DNA from: Acetobacter malorum
Lineage (GTDB): Bacteria; Pseudomonadota; Alphaproteobacteria; Acetobacterales; Acetobacteraceae
NCBI RefSeq assembly: GCF_001580615.1
Contig: NZ_LHZC01000042.1
Location: 24,703 to 88,702, forward strand
Length of the DNA: 64,000 nt
Reading direction: 5' to 3'
The notes under the pieces are model-generated. The model did not search any database, was not told where the DNA came from, and saw only the letters and a list, made by a program, of their open reading frames with translations. Positions 48,697 to 59,631 of the stretch are shown here, one piece after another. Numbering within the stretch: position 1 is the first letter of the stretch; every line of letters starts with the position of its first letter. A program made the position numbers and the translations under genes.

Positions 48697-49689
48697 TCAA
48701 GGCCTGAACACAAATTTCAACTGCCGGGTCTGGCCCAGAAGGTTTTTGGGGATAGGCAGCCTAGAACAGGTGGGGCTCAGCACTGCTGCCCGCGCCCGTT
48801 CCGCCAGCGCCCGGTATGAGGAGTCAGCATTCATCTGCGCCTGCGTCTGCGGAGCAAACTGCACAATACGAGCCTCACCCGTGGCATCCACCGTCACAAT
48901 CAGGTGCGCGACAAAAGTGGCATAATTTTTGGCTGCCGTATCTTCCGTATAGCAACGCCGCACGGCTCCGCCGATGGCCTTCTGCTCACCAGCGGACAGG
49001 CTGCGGGTAATATCCCCGTTGGGTGAACCACCCCCATCGGGCGCACCACCCTGCGCAGGGTTGGCCTTTGCCTTGGGCGCATGCGTCTGCTTGGTGTCGG
49101 ACCGGAAAGAATCCAGCGTTTCCATCAGAGAATGCGATTCTTCCTGCGTTTTCTTCGCCTTGTTGGGCTGCGTGATGTGAGACGGCGTGGGCGTGTCCGG
49201 CAGCGTATCCGTCGGCTCCGTAACCGGAGACGGCGGCGCCACACTCGGCGTCGTCTTGGGCGGCGTCGGCGGAGACGGCGGCGTTTTCACCACATCGGGA
49301 GACGGCTCGTCCGCTTTGGGCGGCACGGGCGTATCCGGCAGTTTCTCAGATTCCGGCACAGGCGGAGGCGGCACCGGCTGGGGCGGTGGTGGCGGAGGCG
49401 GCGCTTCCTCGTTCGGGGCTTCCTTGGGGGGCTCCGGCGTGGGGGGCGCATCATTCGGCACAGGAGCCGGCGGTGTGGGTTTGGAAGAAGGCTGGCTGGC
49501 CTTGGCCGGAGAGCCACCGGAATCTTCCGGGGCCTCAAACTGCATTTCCACAACCGGAGGAGGTTCTTCCTCCGGTTTAGGCGGGGGCAGAGAAACCAGC
49601 AGGGCCAGCAGGAACGCAATATGCGCTCCGCCGGACAGATAGAGACAGCGCCTCAGCACAGTCTGTTCGGAACGGCGTGGCCGCACCAT
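48697..49689 (-). CDS. tolA: Cell envelope integrity protein TolA
   Basis: Inner-membrane protein that transmits the proton-motive force from TolQR to Pal. It has 330 residues from ATG 49689 with GGCGGAG upstream. One N-terminal membrane span ([14 protein letters not shown]) is followed by a Pro-rich middle (about residues 35-180, with a seven-proline run) where E. coli has a long helix. The C-terminal domain shows [20 protein letters not shown] and ends QLKFVFRP, typical of alphaproteobacterial TolA. Within tolQRAB, 34 bp after tolR. Confidence 0.9.
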   Translation of the reverse strand: MVRPRRSEQTVLRRCLYLSGGAHIAFLLALLVSLPPPKPEEEPPPVVEMQFEAPEDSGGSPAKASQPSSKPTPPAPVPNDAPPTPEPPKEAPNEEAPPPPPPPQPVPPPPVPESEKLPDTPVPPKADEPSPDVVKTPPSPPTPPKTTPSVAPPSPVTEPTDTLPDTPTPSHITQPNKAKKTQEESHSLMETLDSFRSDTKQTHAPKAKANPAQGGAPDGGGSPNGDITRSLSAGEQKAIGGAVRRCYTEDTAAKNYATFVAHLIVTVDATGEARIVQFAPQTQAQMNADSSYRALAERARAAVLSPTCSRLPIPKNLLGQTRQLKFVFRP

Positions 49690-49723
49690 GAAATTTCTCC
49701 GCCTCTCTGCGCAGGAGAGTGAG

Positions 49724-50155
49724 TTAATGGCCACTGCTGGCGGGTTGTTGCGCCAGCAGAGCCACATGAGTAAAGCCGCCTTCTGTCACCTGCCCCATAA
49801 CCTGCATCACACGGCCATAATCAATATGGGCATCACCGCGCACAAAGATGCGGTGTGACGGGTCATTGTTGGAAGCAGCCTTCAGCTGGGCAACCAGCTG
49901 CTCGGGCGACACTTCGGAATCCCCCAGATACAGGCTGCCATCCGCGCGAATAGACACGGTGATGGGCTTGGTATCGGAATTGACAGGCTTGGCGTCTGTC
50001 TTGGGCAGATCCACATTTACGCCGCTGGTCAGCATGGGGGATGTGACCATGAAGATAATCAGCAGAACCAGCATGACGTCGACCATCGGCGTCACGTTGA
50101 TTTCAGCCATCGGACGCCTGCGACGGCGCCCGCTCCCTCCTGACGGCATGCCCAT
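49724..50155 (-). CDS. tolR: ExbD/TolR family protein TolR
   Basis: Stator-like partner of TolQ in the proton-driven Tol motor. It has 143 residues. A basic N-terminus (RRRRRPMAEINVTPMVDVML) leads into the single membrane span LVLLIIFMVTSPML, where the functional Asp of VDVML lies. The periplasmic part is short and ends with GFTHVALLAQQP. It is 3 bp after tolQ. Confidence 0.95.
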   Translation of the reverse strand: MGMPSGGSGRRRRRPMAEINVTPMVDVMLVLLIIFMVTSPMLTSGVNVDLPKTDAKPVNSDTKPITVSIRADGSLYLGDSEVSPEQLVAQLKAASNNDPSHRIFVRGDAHIDYGRVMQVMGQVTEGGFTHVALLAQQPASSGH

Positions 50156-50158
50156 GGC

Positions 50159-50878
50159 TCAGGCCCTTTCTTCGGACTGGCGGGACAGAATGGCCGCAAA
50201 CTCGGTGCCAAAGCCCTCCAGCCGGTCCTGGAACAGGTCCAGACTGTTGCTGATGACGTTATACGCCACGTAGGACGGCACGGCGGTGAGCAGGCCGATG
50301 GCCGTCGCAAACAGCGCTTCAGAAATACCGGGAGCCACAACGCTCAGGTTGGTGTTGTGCATGGCCGCAATGGCGCTGAAGGAGTGCATGATGCCCCACA
50401 CGGTGCCAAACAGACCAACAAACGGGGCCACCGGGCCAACCGTTGCCAGAAAAATAACCCAGCGACGCAGGCGGTCCATTTCCCGCGTGACCGTAATGCC
50501 AATGGCGCGGTCCACACGTTCCTTCACGCCACCGCGCACAAGGTCCACACCGGGGATGCGGGCAGAACGACGCCATTCCCCCATCGCGGCACCAAAAACG
50601 GCAGCCAGCGGATGGACGGGCTTCGCACCATCGCTTTCATACAGATCATCCAGACTGCCACCGGACCAGAAGCGGTCCTCAAAGGCGGTGGCCTGCTTGT
50701 TGATCCGCCGCAGCGTCACAATTTTATCAAAAATAATGGCCCAGACCATCACGCTACAGAACACCAGTCCCAGCATGACCAGTTTGACCATCAGGGAGGC
50801 ATTCATAAACAGCCCCCACACCGACAGGTCTCCCGCCGCTGCTACGCCGAGATTTGCCGCGTCAACCGCACGATCCAA
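50159..50878 (-). CDS. tolQ: Proton channel protein TolQ
   Basis: MotA/TolQ/ExbB family inner-membrane protein, 239 residues. Three membrane spans: about residues 30-50, 130-155 (FLATVGPVAPFVGLFGTVWG) and 170-195 (ISEALFATAIGLLTAVPSYVAYN). The pore residues are in these helices. The start is a TTG with an excellent AGGAGG site six bases upstream. The next ATG, 24 codons in, lacks one. First gene of tolQRAB, 117 bp after ybgC. Confidence 0.95.
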   Translation of the reverse strand: MDRAVDAANLGVAAAGDLSVWGLFMNASLMVKLVMLGLVFCSVMVWAIIFDKIVTLRRINKQATAFEDRFWSGGSLDDLYESDGAKPVHPLAAVFGAAMGEWRRSARIPGVDLVRGGVKERVDRAIGITVTREMDRLRRWVIFLATVGPVAPFVGLFGTVWGIMHSFSAIAAMHNTNLSVVAPGISEALFATAIGLLTAVPSYVAYNVISNSLDLFQDRLEGFGTEFAAILSRQSEERA

Positions 50879-50995
50879 AAACGCCTCCTGCCTCTAGCGC
50901 CCGTCCCGGGCAACCTGTCTGCGACTCGGGCTTGGCTCCACGCGTCCCGGTCGTGCTGTTTTTACTGTCTTCCGCTCAAAAGCAGAAGAGGCCGA

Positions 50996-51409
50996 CTAGA
51001 CCTCAGCCGCAAGTCCTCGCAAAAGATCACGCCATAATGGCGGGAATCGGGCAGGACGACCATCTTCTGCACGCACGCAGGCCAGCCTTACATCCACGCG
51101 GGCACAAAAAACGCCGTCCCGGGTAAAGACCTGCTCCAGTCGGCAGCTTGCCGCCCCTTCTTCCAGCAGGCGTGTGGTGATCGTCGCCACATCATCCAGC
51201 TTGAGCGGTACGCGGTAATTGATGGTGGCGTCATGCACCACAAACACCAGCCCGTAGTCACTCAACAGGGAGGCCGCAGGCATACCCAGACTGCGGATGG
51301 CTTCCGTCCGCGCCCGTTCGGCAAACGCCAGATACCGGGCGTGATAGACGATGCCCCCGGCATCCGTGTCCTCATAATAAATGCGGAAATCGATTGCATG
51401 TGTGGTCAT
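50996..51409 (-). CDS. ybgC: YbgC-type acyl-CoA thioesterase
   Basis: Hotdog-fold thioesterase of the tol-pal cluster, 137 residues. The signature [30 protein letters not shown] contains the catalytic Asp. In other bacteria YbgC hydrolyses short acyl-CoA or acyl-ACP and associates with phospholipid synthesis. The start overlaps the ruvB stop by four bases. 117 bp separate it from tolQ, enough for a separate tolQ promoter. Confidence 0.93.
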   Translation of the reverse strand: MTTHAIDFRIYYEDTDAGGIVYHARYLAFAERARTEAIRSLGMPAASLLSDYGLVFVVHDATINYRVPLKLDDVATITTRLLEEGAASCRLEQVFTRDGVFCARVDVRLACVRAEDGRPARFPPLWRDLLRGLAAEV

Positions 51410-52485
51410 GCGCCGTCCTCTTCGTCAGGCAAAAGATCCATCTGGGCAGAGCGCGGTTCATCCGGTTGCGCAGGCGGTGTCAGGCCAAGGTGACGCCAGC
51501 CACGCTCTCCCAGCACACGCCCCCGGCTGGTGCGCAGAACCAGCCCTTCCTGAATCAGATACGGTTCAATGACATCTTCCAGCGTATCACGGGCTTCTGC
51601 CAGAGCCGCTGCGAGTGTTTCCACCCCAACCGGCCCACCGTGGTGATACTCTGCTATGCGGCGCAGGTAGCGCCTGTCCATTGCGTCCAGCCCCAGCGCA
51701 TCCACTTCCAGCCGACTGAGGGCCGCATCGGCGACCTCACGGCTGACGGGTGCCCCGCCGGGGGCGATCACGGCGGCAAAATCCCGCACACGGCGCAGCA
51801 GGCGGCCTGCAATACGCGGTGTGCCACGAGAGCGCCGGGCGATTTCTTCCGCCCCGGCTTCTGTCAGATTAAAGCCGAGTTTTTCCGCCCCCCGCGCCAC
51901 AATGGCCCGCAATTCGTCCGGAGTGTAGAAGACCAGCCGCAGAGGAATGCCAAACCGGTCCCGCAGCGGGGTCGCCAGCAGTCCGGCGCGGGTGGTGGCT
52001 GCCACGAGGGTGAAAGGCGGCAGATCAATCCGCACGGAACGCGCTGCCGGGCCTTCCCCGATAATCAGATCAAGCTGGAAATCCTCCATCGCAGGATAAA
52101 GAATTTCCTCGATGGCGGGCTGGAGGCGGTGGATTTCATCAATAAACAGCACGTCACGCGGCTGAAGATTGGTCAGAATGGCGGCCAGATCCCCTGCCCG
52201 CTGAATCACTGGGCCAGACGTTGCCCGAAAGCCGACCCCGAGTTCCCGTGAGACAATCTGCGCCAGCGTGGTTTTGCCCAGCCCCGGCGGGCCGTGTAGC
52301 AACACATGGTCCAGCGCCTCGCCGCGCTGACGGGCGGCGGCAATAAAAATCGACAGGTTTTCACGGCTGGATTTCTGGCCGGTAAAATCAGCCAGTGTTT
52401 GCGGACGGAGAGAGGCCTCCGCTCCATCCTCATCGCGGCGGGAGGGATCGATCTCCCGCTCCGGGGTGAACTCGGCACCACTCAT
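51406..52485 (-). CDS. ruvB: Holliday junction helicase RuvB
   Basis: AAA+ motor that drives branch migration with RuvA. It has 359 residues. [17 protein letters not shown] is Walker [26 protein letters not shown] is Walker B with the RuvB-specific tail, and [16 protein letters not shown] is the sensor/arginine region. The C-terminal winged helix has [18 protein letters not shown]. Start overlaps the ruvA stop by four bases. Confidence 0.97.
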   Translation of the reverse strand: MSGAEFTPEREIDPSRRDEDGAEASLRPQTLADFTGQKSSRENLSIFIAAARQRGEALDHVLLHGPPGLGKTTLAQIVSRELGVGFRATSGPVIQRAGDLAAILTNLQPRDVLFIDEIHRLQPAIEEILYPAMEDFQLDLIIGEGPAARSVRIDLPPFTLVAATTRAGLLATPLRDRFGIPLRLVFYTPDELRAIVARGAEKLGFNLTEAGAEEIARRSRGTPRIAGRLLRRVRDFAAVIAPGGAPVSREVADAALSRLEVDALGLDAMDRRYLRRIAEYHHGGPVGVETLAAALAEARDTLEDVIEPYLIQEGLVLRTSRGRVLGERGWRHLGLTPPAQPDEPRSAQMDLLPDEEDGA

Positions 52486-53090
52486 CGCGCCAGAGCTTTC
52501 AGGCTGTCACGCAGCACGGAATCCAGCGAGGCCGCAGCCCCCTGTTCTTCCATCAGCCGCTTGATAACAGGAGCCGCTTCTGACCGGCGGAACCCAAGCC
52601 CCGCCAGGGCCAGCAACGCATCAGCCTCAATCCCGCCACCGGGTGTCGCGCTGGCAGGCACCATAATGCCCCCGCCACCACCGGGCATCTTGGCCGCACG
52701 GTCCCGCAGTTCCGTCAAAATCCGTTCCGCCAGACGCCCACCCACACCGGGGGCACGGGTCAGAGAGGCTTTATCCGATGTTGTAAGGGCCGCGACCAGT
52801 TCACCCGGAGACAGGGTGGAGAGCATACCCAGTGCGACTTTTGCGCCCACGCCCTGCACGCTGGTCAGCAGGCGAAACCACTCGCGCTCCGCACTTTCCA
52901 CAAAGCCGTAGAGCAGAATCGCGTCTTCCCGCACCACAGTTTCAATCAGCACGCGGGCTTTTTCAGGAGGGTTCGGCAAAGCCGCAAGCGTACGGGTGGA
53001 GGCCGCCACCAGATACCCGACGCCGTTCACGTCGATCACGCAGCTACCCAGTTCCACCTGAATGACCAGTCCGCTCAGAAACGCAATCAT
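52482..53090 (-). CDS. ruvA: Holliday junction branch migration protein RuvA
   Basis: Tetrameric DNA-binding partner of RuvB. It has 202 residues from ATG 53090, beginning [20 protein letters not shown], the usual RuvA opening OB-fold. The helix-hairpin-helix region has [18 protein letters not shown] and [13 protein letters not shown]. The C-terminal RuvB-binding helices include [16 protein letters not shown]. Its start overlaps the ruvC stop by four bases. Confidence 0.96.
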   Translation of the reverse strand: MIAFLSGLVIQVELGSCVIDVNGVGYLVAASTRTLAALPNPPEKARVLIETVVREDAILLYGFVESAEREWFRLLTSVQGVGAKVALGMLSTLSPGELVAALTTSDKASLTRAPGVGGRLAERILTELRDRAAKMPGGGGGIMVPASATPGGGIEADALLALAGLGFRRSEAAPVIKRLMEEQGAAASLDSVLRDSLKALAR

Positions 53091-53593
53091 GCCATTCTTA
53101 CCCCGGCTGCAATATGGCGGGCACTGGCCCGATGGTGTGCATGGCAAATGGCGATGGCCAGCGCATCCGACGCATCGGCCCGCGCCACCTTAACCCCCGG
53201 CAGAAGGCGGCGCACCATCATTTCAACCTGATCTTTATCCGCAGAGCCTGTGCCAACCACGGCCTTCTTGACGGCCAGCGCGCCATATTCCGCAACCGGC
53301 AGGCCGGCGAGTGCCGGAACCACCAACGCCACGCCACGGGCATACCCCAGCTTGAGCGTGGCCGTGCCGTTGCGGTTGACATACGTCTCTTCCACCGCGG
53401 CTTCCGCCGGGTTGAGGCGGTCAATCAGGATTGTCAGGTTTTCATGCAGGACTTTCAGCCGGTCTGGCACACTGTCCGCACTGTTGGTTGCGATCACGCC
53501 GTTTTCAACGTGCCGCAACCGATTACCCTCGACATCAATCACCCCCCAGCCTGTAAAGCGCAGGCCGGGGTCAATGCCGAGCAGGCGTACCAC
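53087..53593 (-). CDS. ruvC: Holliday junction resolvase RuvC
   Basis: Endonuclease that cuts Holliday junctions. It has 168 residues. The RNase H-like fold starts LLGIDPGLRFTGWGVID with the first catalytic Asp. The Glu is in AAVEETYVNRNG, and the last acidic pair is in DASDALAIAICHAH. It lies 2 bp after yebC and overlaps ruvA. Confidence 0.97.
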   Translation of the reverse strand: MVRLLGIDPGLRFTGWGVIDVEGNRLRHVENGVIATNSADSVPDRLKVLHENLTILIDRLNPAEAAVEETYVNRNGTATLKLGYARGVALVVPALAGLPVAEYGALAVKKAVVGTGSADKDQVEMMVRRLLPGVKVARADASDALAIAICHAHHRASARHIAAGVRMA

Positions 53594-53595
53594 CG

Positions 53596-54345
53596 TCAGG
53601 CTGACAGCTTTTCGGCAAGCTCGTCCGACAGATCAAAGTTGGCATAGACGTTCTGCACGTCGTCATGATCTTCCAGCACGTCCAGCAGCTTGAACAGGGT
53701 GCGGGCCTTTTCTTCATCAAGGCTGACCGTGTTTTCCGGACGCCAGTCCAGCTTCGCACTTTCCGGCTCACCAAAGCGGGTTTCGAGAGAATCCCGGACC
53801 GTGAAGAACGCTTCCACCTCACAGGTGACTTCATGCGTCGTGTCGGAAGAGACGACGTTTTCCGCACCCGCTTCAATCGCGGCTTCCAGCATCTCATCTT
53901 CAGACGCAACGGACAGCGGATAGGTAATCACACCCAGACGGCGGAACATGAAGGAAACGGAATTGGTTTCCCCAAGAGAGCCACCGTATTTGGAGAAGGC
54001 TGCGCGGACGTCAGACGCCGTGCGGTTGCGGTTGTCGGTCAGACCTTCAACAATCACAGCCACACCCGCCGGGCCGTAACCCTCGTACCGCACTTCAATA
54101 TAGTCTTCACCACCCGCAGCGCCGGATGCCTTTTTAATGGCGCGGTCAATGGTGTCTTTAGGCATATTAACGTCACGAGCCGCCGTAATGGCGGACCGCA
54201 GGCGCGGGTTGGATGCCGGGTCAGGCAGGCCGGAGCGCGTAGCCACAGTCAGTTCGCGGATGATCTTGGCAAACTGCTTGGACCGCTTGGCGTCCTGCGC
54301 GCCCTTGCGATGCATAATGTTCTTAAATTGGGAATGACCCGCCAT
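53596..54345 (-). CDS. YebC/PmpR-family protein
   Basis: A 249-residue cytoplasmic protein of the YebC family, which includes transcriptional regulators (PmpR) and, in more recent work, translation factors for proline stretches. The N-terminal [23 protein letters not shown] is diagnostic, followed by [23 protein letters not shown], also highly conserved. Placement before ruvC is standard in many bacteria. 34 bp after secA. Confidence 0.95.
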   Translation of the reverse strand: MAGHSQFKNIMHRKGAQDAKRSKQFAKIIRELTVATRSGLPDPASNPRLRSAITAARDVNMPKDTIDRAIKKASGAAGGEDYIEVRYEGYGPAGVAVIVEGLTDNRNRTASDVRAAFSKYGGSLGETNSVSFMFRRLGVITYPLSVASEDEMLEAAIEAGAENVVSSDTTHEVTCEVEAFFTVRDSLETRFGEPESAKLDWRPENTVSLDEEKARTLFKLLDVLEDHDDVQNVYANFDLSDELAEKLSA

Positions 54346-54379
54346 TTTCTCTTACCCTGTCCGTCGGCCTCGGCGCGTC

Positions 54380-57103
54380 TTAAACCAGACGGCCGTGGCA
54401 ATGCTTGTATTTCTTCCCTGACCCGCACGGGCACGGTGCGTTGCGCGGTGTTTCCCCCCAGCTTGAGGGGTCATCCGGCATGATGGCACTTGCCCCGATG
54501 GGCGTTGCCATTTCCGGTGCGGCTCCGGGGGAAAGACCGGGGCCGGCTTCAGATGCAAATCCCGGAATTTCCGGGCTGGCGTGAATTTCAGCCGTGTTGG
54601 CAAACGGGTCCACAGTTTCCTGCGGTGCCACTTCTACCCGCGCCATCAGAGAGACCACACGCTCGCGCATTTCTTCCAGCATGATGGTGAACAGCTGGAA
54701 GGCTTCGTGCTTGTACTCGTTCAGCGGATCTTTCTGGCCGTAAGCCCGCAGACCAATCCCCTGACGCAGCTGATCAAGCGCATGCAGATGCTCTTTCCAT
54801 ACCCCGTCATAGGTGGTCATCAGCACCTGTTTTTCAATAAAGCGCATCAGATCCGGACCGAGGTTGGCGGCACGGGCAGCCTGCGCCTGGATGGCGGCCT
54901 GACTGATCCGGTTGGCCACTTCCTCAGCGTCCATCCCGTCTTCTTTCGCCCATTCCGCAATGGGCAGATCCAGCGCCAGAGTTTCCTGCGCGGCCTTTGT
55001 CAGGCCCTCGACATTCCACTGCTCGGCAAAGGATTTTTCGGGGATGTGGCGGGCGACCATGGCATCCACCACATCTTCCCGCGCTTCATTCACAATACCG
55101 GAGACGTCTTCCGTCGCCATGTATTCCCGGCGCTGCGCGTAAACTTCCTTACGCTGGTCGTTCATCACGTCATCATATTTGAGCGTGTTTTTGCGCATGT
55201 CGAAGTTGCGGGCTTCGACCTTTTTCTGCGCCCGTTCCAGCGCCTTGCTCAGCCAGGGGTGAACAATGGCTTCCCCTTCCTTCATGCCCATTTTCTGGAA
55301 CATGCCGCCCATACGGTCAGACCCGAAAATCCGCATCAGGTCATCTTGCAGGGAGATAAAGAAGTGTGAGTTACCCGGATCACCCTGACGGCCAGCACGA
55401 CCACGCAGCTGGTTATCAATCCGGCGGCTTTCATGCCGCTCGGTGCCGATAACAAACAGACCGCCTGCCGCTTTGACAATATCATGGTCACGCGCAACGC
55501 GTTCCCGGATTGCCTGTTCAGCGGCGTCGCGTTCCGGCCCCTCTTCCATGCCGTCCAGCTCCTGGCCGATCAGCATTTCCACGTTGCCGCCCAGTTTGAT
55601 GTCCGTCCCACGGCCCGCCATATTGGTAGCAATGGTAATGGCACCGGGGGCACCGGCTTGCGCGACGATCTTCGCTTCCATTTCATGGAAACGGGCATTC
55701 AGCACGTTGTGGGGAATGCCTTCCTGCTTCAGCAGTTCAGACAGCGCCTCACTTTTCTCAATGGACGTGGTGCCGACCAGAATAGGCTGGCCACGCTCAT
55801 GCACCGTGTTGATCAGCTTGACGACCGCACCGAACTTTTCGGCTTCCGTCAGATAGATCTCGTCGTCTTCATCCTTACGGGCCACCGGACGGTTGGTGGG
55901 AATTTCCACCACATCCAGCTTATAAATTTCCGCAAACTCGTCGGCTTCGGTCATGGCCGTGCCAGTCATGCCGGAGAGTTTGGGATAAAGACGGAAGAAG
56001 TTCTGGAAGGTGATGGAGGCGAGCGTCTGGTTCTCCTGCTGAACCTCCACATGCTCCTTGGCTTCCAACGCCTGATGCAGACCATCGGAATACCGGCGGC
56101 CTTCCATCATACGGCCGGTGAATTCGTCAATAATGACGACTTTTCCGCCCCGCACGATGTAATCCACATCCCGCGAGAACAGCGTATGCGCCCGCAGGGA
56201 CTGCTGCACATGGTGCACCACAGCCACATGATGCAGGTCATACAGCCCGCCTTCATCCAGCACGCCTGCGTTGCGGAGCAGTTCCTCAACCTTGTCGGAC
56301 CCGGCATCCGTCAGCACAACGCTGCGGAATTTCTCGTCCTTGTCAAAGGTTTCAGGGTCCTGCACCAGCTGCGCAACAACTTCATCCACAGAGCGGTAGA
56401 GGTCTGAGCTGTCTTCAGCCGGGCCGGAAATGATCAACGGAGTCCGCGCTTCGTCAATCAGGATGGAGTCCACCTCATCCACAATGGCGTGGTAGAAGGG
56501 GCGCTGAACCATCTCTTCCAGGCGATACTTCATATTATCGCGCAGGTAGTCGAAGCCGAATTCGTTGTTGGTGCCGTAGGTGATATCCGCAGCGTAGGCT
56601 TCCCGACGCGCTTCATCCGGCATGTTGGGCACAATCGTGCCCGTGGTCAGCCCAAGAAAATTATACAGCCGCCCCATCTCGGCGGCGTCACGCGCAGCGA
56701 GATAGTCGTTCACCGTCACCACATGCACGCCTTTACCGGCCAGTGCGCTGAGGTAGACAGCCAGCGTGGCGACAAGGGTCTTGCCCTCACCGGTGCGCAT
56801 TTCGGCAATTCTGCCGGAATGCATCACCATGCCGCCAATCAGCTGCACATCAAAGTGGCGCATCCCCAGCACACGCCGGGCCGCCTCCCGCGTGACAGCA
56901 AAGGCTTCTGGCAGAAGGTTATCCAGAGTAGCCCCTTTGGCCAGCCGTTCCCGGAATTCTCCGGTTTTGGCGGCCAAAGCAGCGTCGTCCAGCGCCTGCA
57001 TTTGGGGTTCCAGGGCGTTGATTTCCGGCACGCGGCGCTGGAACATCTTGAGCGTCCGGTCATTGGCAGTGCCGAACAGGGCGCGGACGAAGCTTGCGAG
57101 CAT
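54380..57103 (-). CDS. secA: Preprotein translocase ATPase SecA
   Basis: Motor that pushes unfolded proteins through SecYEG. It has 907 residues from ATG 57103, with GGAAAGG upstream. Walker A is [17 protein letters not shown], and [20 protein letters not shown] is the DEAD-type region. The second helicase domain has [15 protein letters not shown] and [17 protein letters not shown]. The extreme C-terminus is the zinc-binding SEC-C motif, [17 protein letters not shown]. Upstream of yebC, divergent from a periplasmic isomerase gene. Confidence 0.97.
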   Translation of the reverse strand: MLASFVRALFGTANDRTLKMFQRRVPEINALEPQMQALDDAALAAKTGEFRERLAKGATLDNLLPEAFAVTREAARRVLGMRHFDVQLIGGMVMHSGRIAEMRTGEGKTLVATLAVYLSALAGKGVHVVTVNDYLAARDAAEMGRLYNFLGLTTGTIVPNMPDEARREAYAADITYGTNNEFGFDYLRDNMKYRLEEMVQRPFYHAIVDEVDSILIDEARTPLIISGPAEDSSDLYRSVDEVVAQLVQDPETFDKDEKFRSVVLTDAGSDKVEELLRNAGVLDEGGLYDLHHVAVVHHVQQSLRAHTLFSRDVDYIVRGGKVVIIDEFTGRMMEGRRYSDGLHQALEAKEHVEVQQENQTLASITFQNFFRLYPKLSGMTGTAMTEADEFAEIYKLDVVEIPTNRPVARKDEDDEIYLTEAEKFGAVVKLINTVHERGQPILVGTTSIEKSEALSELLKQEGIPHNVLNARFHEMEAKIVAQAGAPGAITIATNMAGRGTDIKLGGNVEMLIGQELDGMEEGPERDAAEQAIRERVARDHDIVKAAGGLFVIGTERHESRRIDNQLRGRAGRQGDPGNSHFFISLQDDLMRIFGSDRMGGMFQKMGMKEGEAIVHPWLSKALERAQKKVEARNFDMRKNTLKYDDVMNDQRKEVYAQRREYMATEDVSGIVNEAREDVVDAMVARHIPEKSFAEQWNVEGLTKAAQETLALDLPIAEWAKEDGMDAEEVANRISQAAIQAQAARAANLGPDLMRFIEKQVLMTTYDGVWKEHLHALDQLRQGIGLRAYGQKDPLNEYKHEAFQLFTIMLEEMRERVVSLMARVEVAPQETVDPFANTAEIHASPEIPGFASEAGPGLSPGAAPEMATPIGASAIMPDDPSSWGETPRNAPCPCGSGKKYKHCHGRLV

Positions 57104-57339
57104 GAAAACCTTTCCGGGACAATGCGCGATTTCTCCTGTTTTCCATCCGGAACCAGACCGGCGAAAACATGAGGAGAACATCAGCATGGAGTGGCTCGGC
57201 TGCAAAATAGGACCCGGACCCGTTTCGGTCAACCAATCAGCCTTGTTTCTTCCCTCAGGGCTGGTCAGAGGGCTTGCAGGGCAGAATAGCCTCCTTCATA
57301 GATGATTGAGCAATTTTCCTTTGTTTAAGGTTTGTCCTC

Positions 57340-58284
57340 ATGCGTTTTTCCACCAAGGCCTCAGCTCTTGCAGCCACGGCCCTGATTGCCTCAGCCGTTC
57401 TTTCTGCACCCTCTTTTGCAGCCCCGGCTACGGCCCCGGCAGCAGCTCCTGCTCCGCAGGCCTCAGCTCCCGCAGCGCCCCCGGCAGATCCCAAGGCGGT
57501 TGTCGCGACAGTCAACGGTGAGAAAATTACCATTGCGGACGTGCAGGACGCCGTGGGCAACATGCCTGACCAGATGCGTCAGCTGCCCCCCAACGTGATC
57601 TACCCGATGCTGATCAACCAGCTGGCAGACCAGAAAGCCATCCAGATTGCCGCCCACAAGGATGGCCTGGATAAATCTGCTGAAGTGAAAAAGATCATGG
57701 ACGCCGCTGCAGCCAACGCCCTGCAGAACGCCTGGCTCTCCCGCGAGGTCATGCCGCACCTGACGGATGCCGAAATTCAGGCTGACTATCAGCAGAACTA
57801 CGCTGGCAAGCCGCCGGAGCAGGAAGTGCATGCCCGCCATATTCTGGTGAAGACGGACGCTGAAGCTCAGGACGTCATCAAGAAGCTGAAGGCTGGTGAA
57901 GACTTCGCCAAGCTGGCCGCTCAGGTGTCCACCGATACGGGCAGCGCCAAGCAGAATGGCGGCGACCTAGGCTGGTTCAAAAAACAGGACATGATCCCGG
58001 CGTTCTCTGATGCCGCTTTCGCCATGAAAAAGGGCGAGATCAGCAGCACTCCGGTCAAAAGCCAGTATGGTTTCCATGTCATTCAGGTGCTGGACACCCG
58101 CACGGACCCGATTCCGTCTCTGGATTCCGTCAAGGGCAAGATCCGTCAGGCTCTGATCCAGAAATACGTGCGTGAAGCCGTCGCTAAAGCAACCGCAGGC
58201 GTCAAGATCGTGCGTTTTGACCCCACCACAGGCAAGCCGCTGCCGGACGCTCCGGTTCCTGCCGCCGCCCCTGCAAAAAAATAA
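57340..58284 (+). CDS. Parvulin-type peptidyl-prolyl isomerase, periplasmic
   Basis: Folding helper for exported proteins, 314 residues. A signal peptide (cleavage after SFAA near 28) is followed by an Ala/Pro-rich spacer, a SurA-N-like helical part from VVATVNGEKITIADVQ, and the rotamase domain: EVHARHILVKTDAEAQDVI, GSAKQNGGDLGWFKKQDMIPAF, VKSQYGFHVIQV. The tail is Pro/Ala-rich. It resembles PrsA/SurA/PpiC-like chaperones, and which is not resolved. Divergent from secA. A hairpin terminator follows. Confidence 0.9.
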   Translation: MRFSTKASALAATALIASAVLSAPSFAAPATAPAAAPAPQASAPAAPPADPKAVVATVNGEKITIADVQDAVGNMPDQMRQLPPNVIYPMLINQLADQKAIQIAAHKDGLDKSAEVKKIMDAAAANALQNAWLSREVMPHLTDAEIQADYQQNYAGKPPEQEVHARHILVKTDAEAQDVIKKLKAGEDFAKLAAQVSTDTGSAKQNGGDLGWFKKQDMIPAFSDAAFAMKKGEISSTPVKSQYGFHVIQVLDTRTDPIPSLDSVKGKIRQALIQKYVREAVAKATAGVKIVRFDPTTGKPLPDAPVPAAAPAKK

Positions 58285-58305
58285 TTTTCACTCCAGACTG
58301 ACTAG

Positions 58306-58330
58306 CCCCGCCAGCCTGCTGGCGGGGTTT
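58306..58330 (+). terminator. Intrinsic terminator after the isomerase gene
   Basis: CCCCGCCAG (58306-58314) and CTGGCGGGG (58319-58327) form a perfect 9-bp GC-rich stem with a four-base loop, followed by TTT. The short T-run suggests partial termination ahead of argJ, which starts 24 bases further on. Confidence 0.75.
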
Positions 58331-58353
58331 GCCGCTTCCAAGGACTTCGCGTT

Positions 58354-59598
58354 ATGGCGCACGCTCTCCCCGTCTCCCCCCTCGCACGGCCTCTTCCGGA
58401 ACTGAAGGAGGTGCGCGGGGTGCGCCTTGGCGCGGCTGAAGCTGGCATTCGCTACAAAGGCCGGACTGATCTTGTTCTGGCCGAATTTACACCGGGCACC
58501 ACGGTGGCCGGTGTGTTTACCCGTTCCAAATGCCCCGGCGCACCGGTTGACTGGTGCCGCGATAACCTCCCCACAGGGGAAGCCCGCGCCCTCGTGGTCA
58601 ATGCCGGGAACGCTAATGTTTTCACCGGCCGTGCTGGCCGTGAAACCTGTAAGGCCACGGCTGAGGCAGCCGCCCAGCTTGCTGGCTGCACGCCGCAGGC
58701 GGTTTATCTCGCCTCCACGGGCGTTATTGGTGAAATTCTGCCACATGAGCGCATGACAGCGGCCCTCCCGGCCCTGCATGACGCGCTTTCTGCAAATGGG
58801 TGGGAAGCTGCTGCCCGTGGCATCATGACCACGGATACCTTCCCCAAGGCCGCCGTGCGCACTGCAAAGCTGAACGGCACCGACGTTATTATTCAGGGCA
58901 TCGCCAAAGGCAGCGGCATGGTCGCGCCGGACATGGCCACCATGCTGGCTTTTGTCGCTACCGATGCCGCCCTACCAGCCCCTGTTCTGCAAGCCCTGCT
59001 GTCCGAAGGCGTTAAAACGACCTTCAACTGCATCACGGTTGATTCGGACACTTCCACCTCCGACATGGTGCTGCTGTTTGCCACGGGAGCCGCTGGCAAT
59101 GATGAACTTTCCGCCACCACGCAGGCCAACGCTGCCGCCCTGTCGGACTTCCGGGAAGCCCTGCAGGCCGTACTGCATGATCTGGCCCAGCTTGTTATTC
59201 GTGATGGCGAGGGTGCGACCAAGCTCATGACCATCACCGTAACCGGTGCCGTTTCTGACGACTCCGCCTGGCGCGTCGCCATGGCTATTGGCAATTCTCC
59301 GCTGGTGAAAACCGCTGTCGCGGGGGAAGACGCCAACTGGGGCCGCGTTGTGATGGCCGTTGGCAAATGCGGGGAACCGGCAGACCGTGATACACTGTCT
59401 GTCTCCATCGGCGGCGTCTGTATTGCGCGTGAAGGCACTGTTGTGCCCGGCTATGATGAGGCGCCGGTTGTGGCCCACATGAAGGGTCATGAAATCGACA
59501 TCGACGTGGATCTCGGCCTCGGCGATGGCACAGCCCGCGCCTGGAGCTGTGACCTGACCCACGGCTATATTGATATCAATGGATCATACCGGAGCTGA
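58354..59598 (+). CDS. argJ: Bifunctional ornithine acetyltransferase / N-acetylglutamate synthase
   Basis: Recycles the acetyl group in arginine synthesis, moving it from acetylornithine to glutamate. It has 414 residues. The self-cleavage site is KGSGMVAPDMATMLAF, where the Thr becomes the N-terminal nucleophile of the beta chain. FNCITVDSDTSTSDMVLL and GNSPLVKTAVAGEDANWGRV are conserved further motifs, and the C-terminus ends GYIDINGSYRS, typical. It follows the isomerase gene across a terminator, then the RDD gene at 33 bp. Confidence 0.96.
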   Translation: MAHALPVSPLARPLPELKEVRGVRLGAAEAGIRYKGRTDLVLAEFTPGTTVAGVFTRSKCPGAPVDWCRDNLPTGEARALVVNAGNANVFTGRAGRETCKATAEAAAQLAGCTPQAVYLASTGVIGEILPHERMTAALPALHDALSANGWEAAARGIMTTDTFPKAAVRTAKLNGTDVIIQGIAKGSGMVAPDMATMLAFVATDAALPAPVLQALLSEGVKTTFNCITVDSDTSTSDMVLLFATGAAGNDELSATTQANAAALSDFREALQAVLHDLAQLVIRDGEGATKLMTITVTGAVSDDSAWRVAMAIGNSPLVKTAVAGEDANWGRVVMAVGKCGEPADRDTLSVSIGGVCIAREGTVVPGYDEAPVVAHMKGHEIDIDVDLGLGDGTARAWSCDLTHGYIDINGSYRS

Positions 59599-59631
59599 CC
59601 GCGCTTTATTGCGCTTTAAGGAACAGGCCTG

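Noticed and set aside
47360..48925. Plus-strand frame of 521 codons over tolB and tolA
   Set aside because: Antisense to tolB, with a composition typical of shadow frames (Arg/His/Thr-rich).
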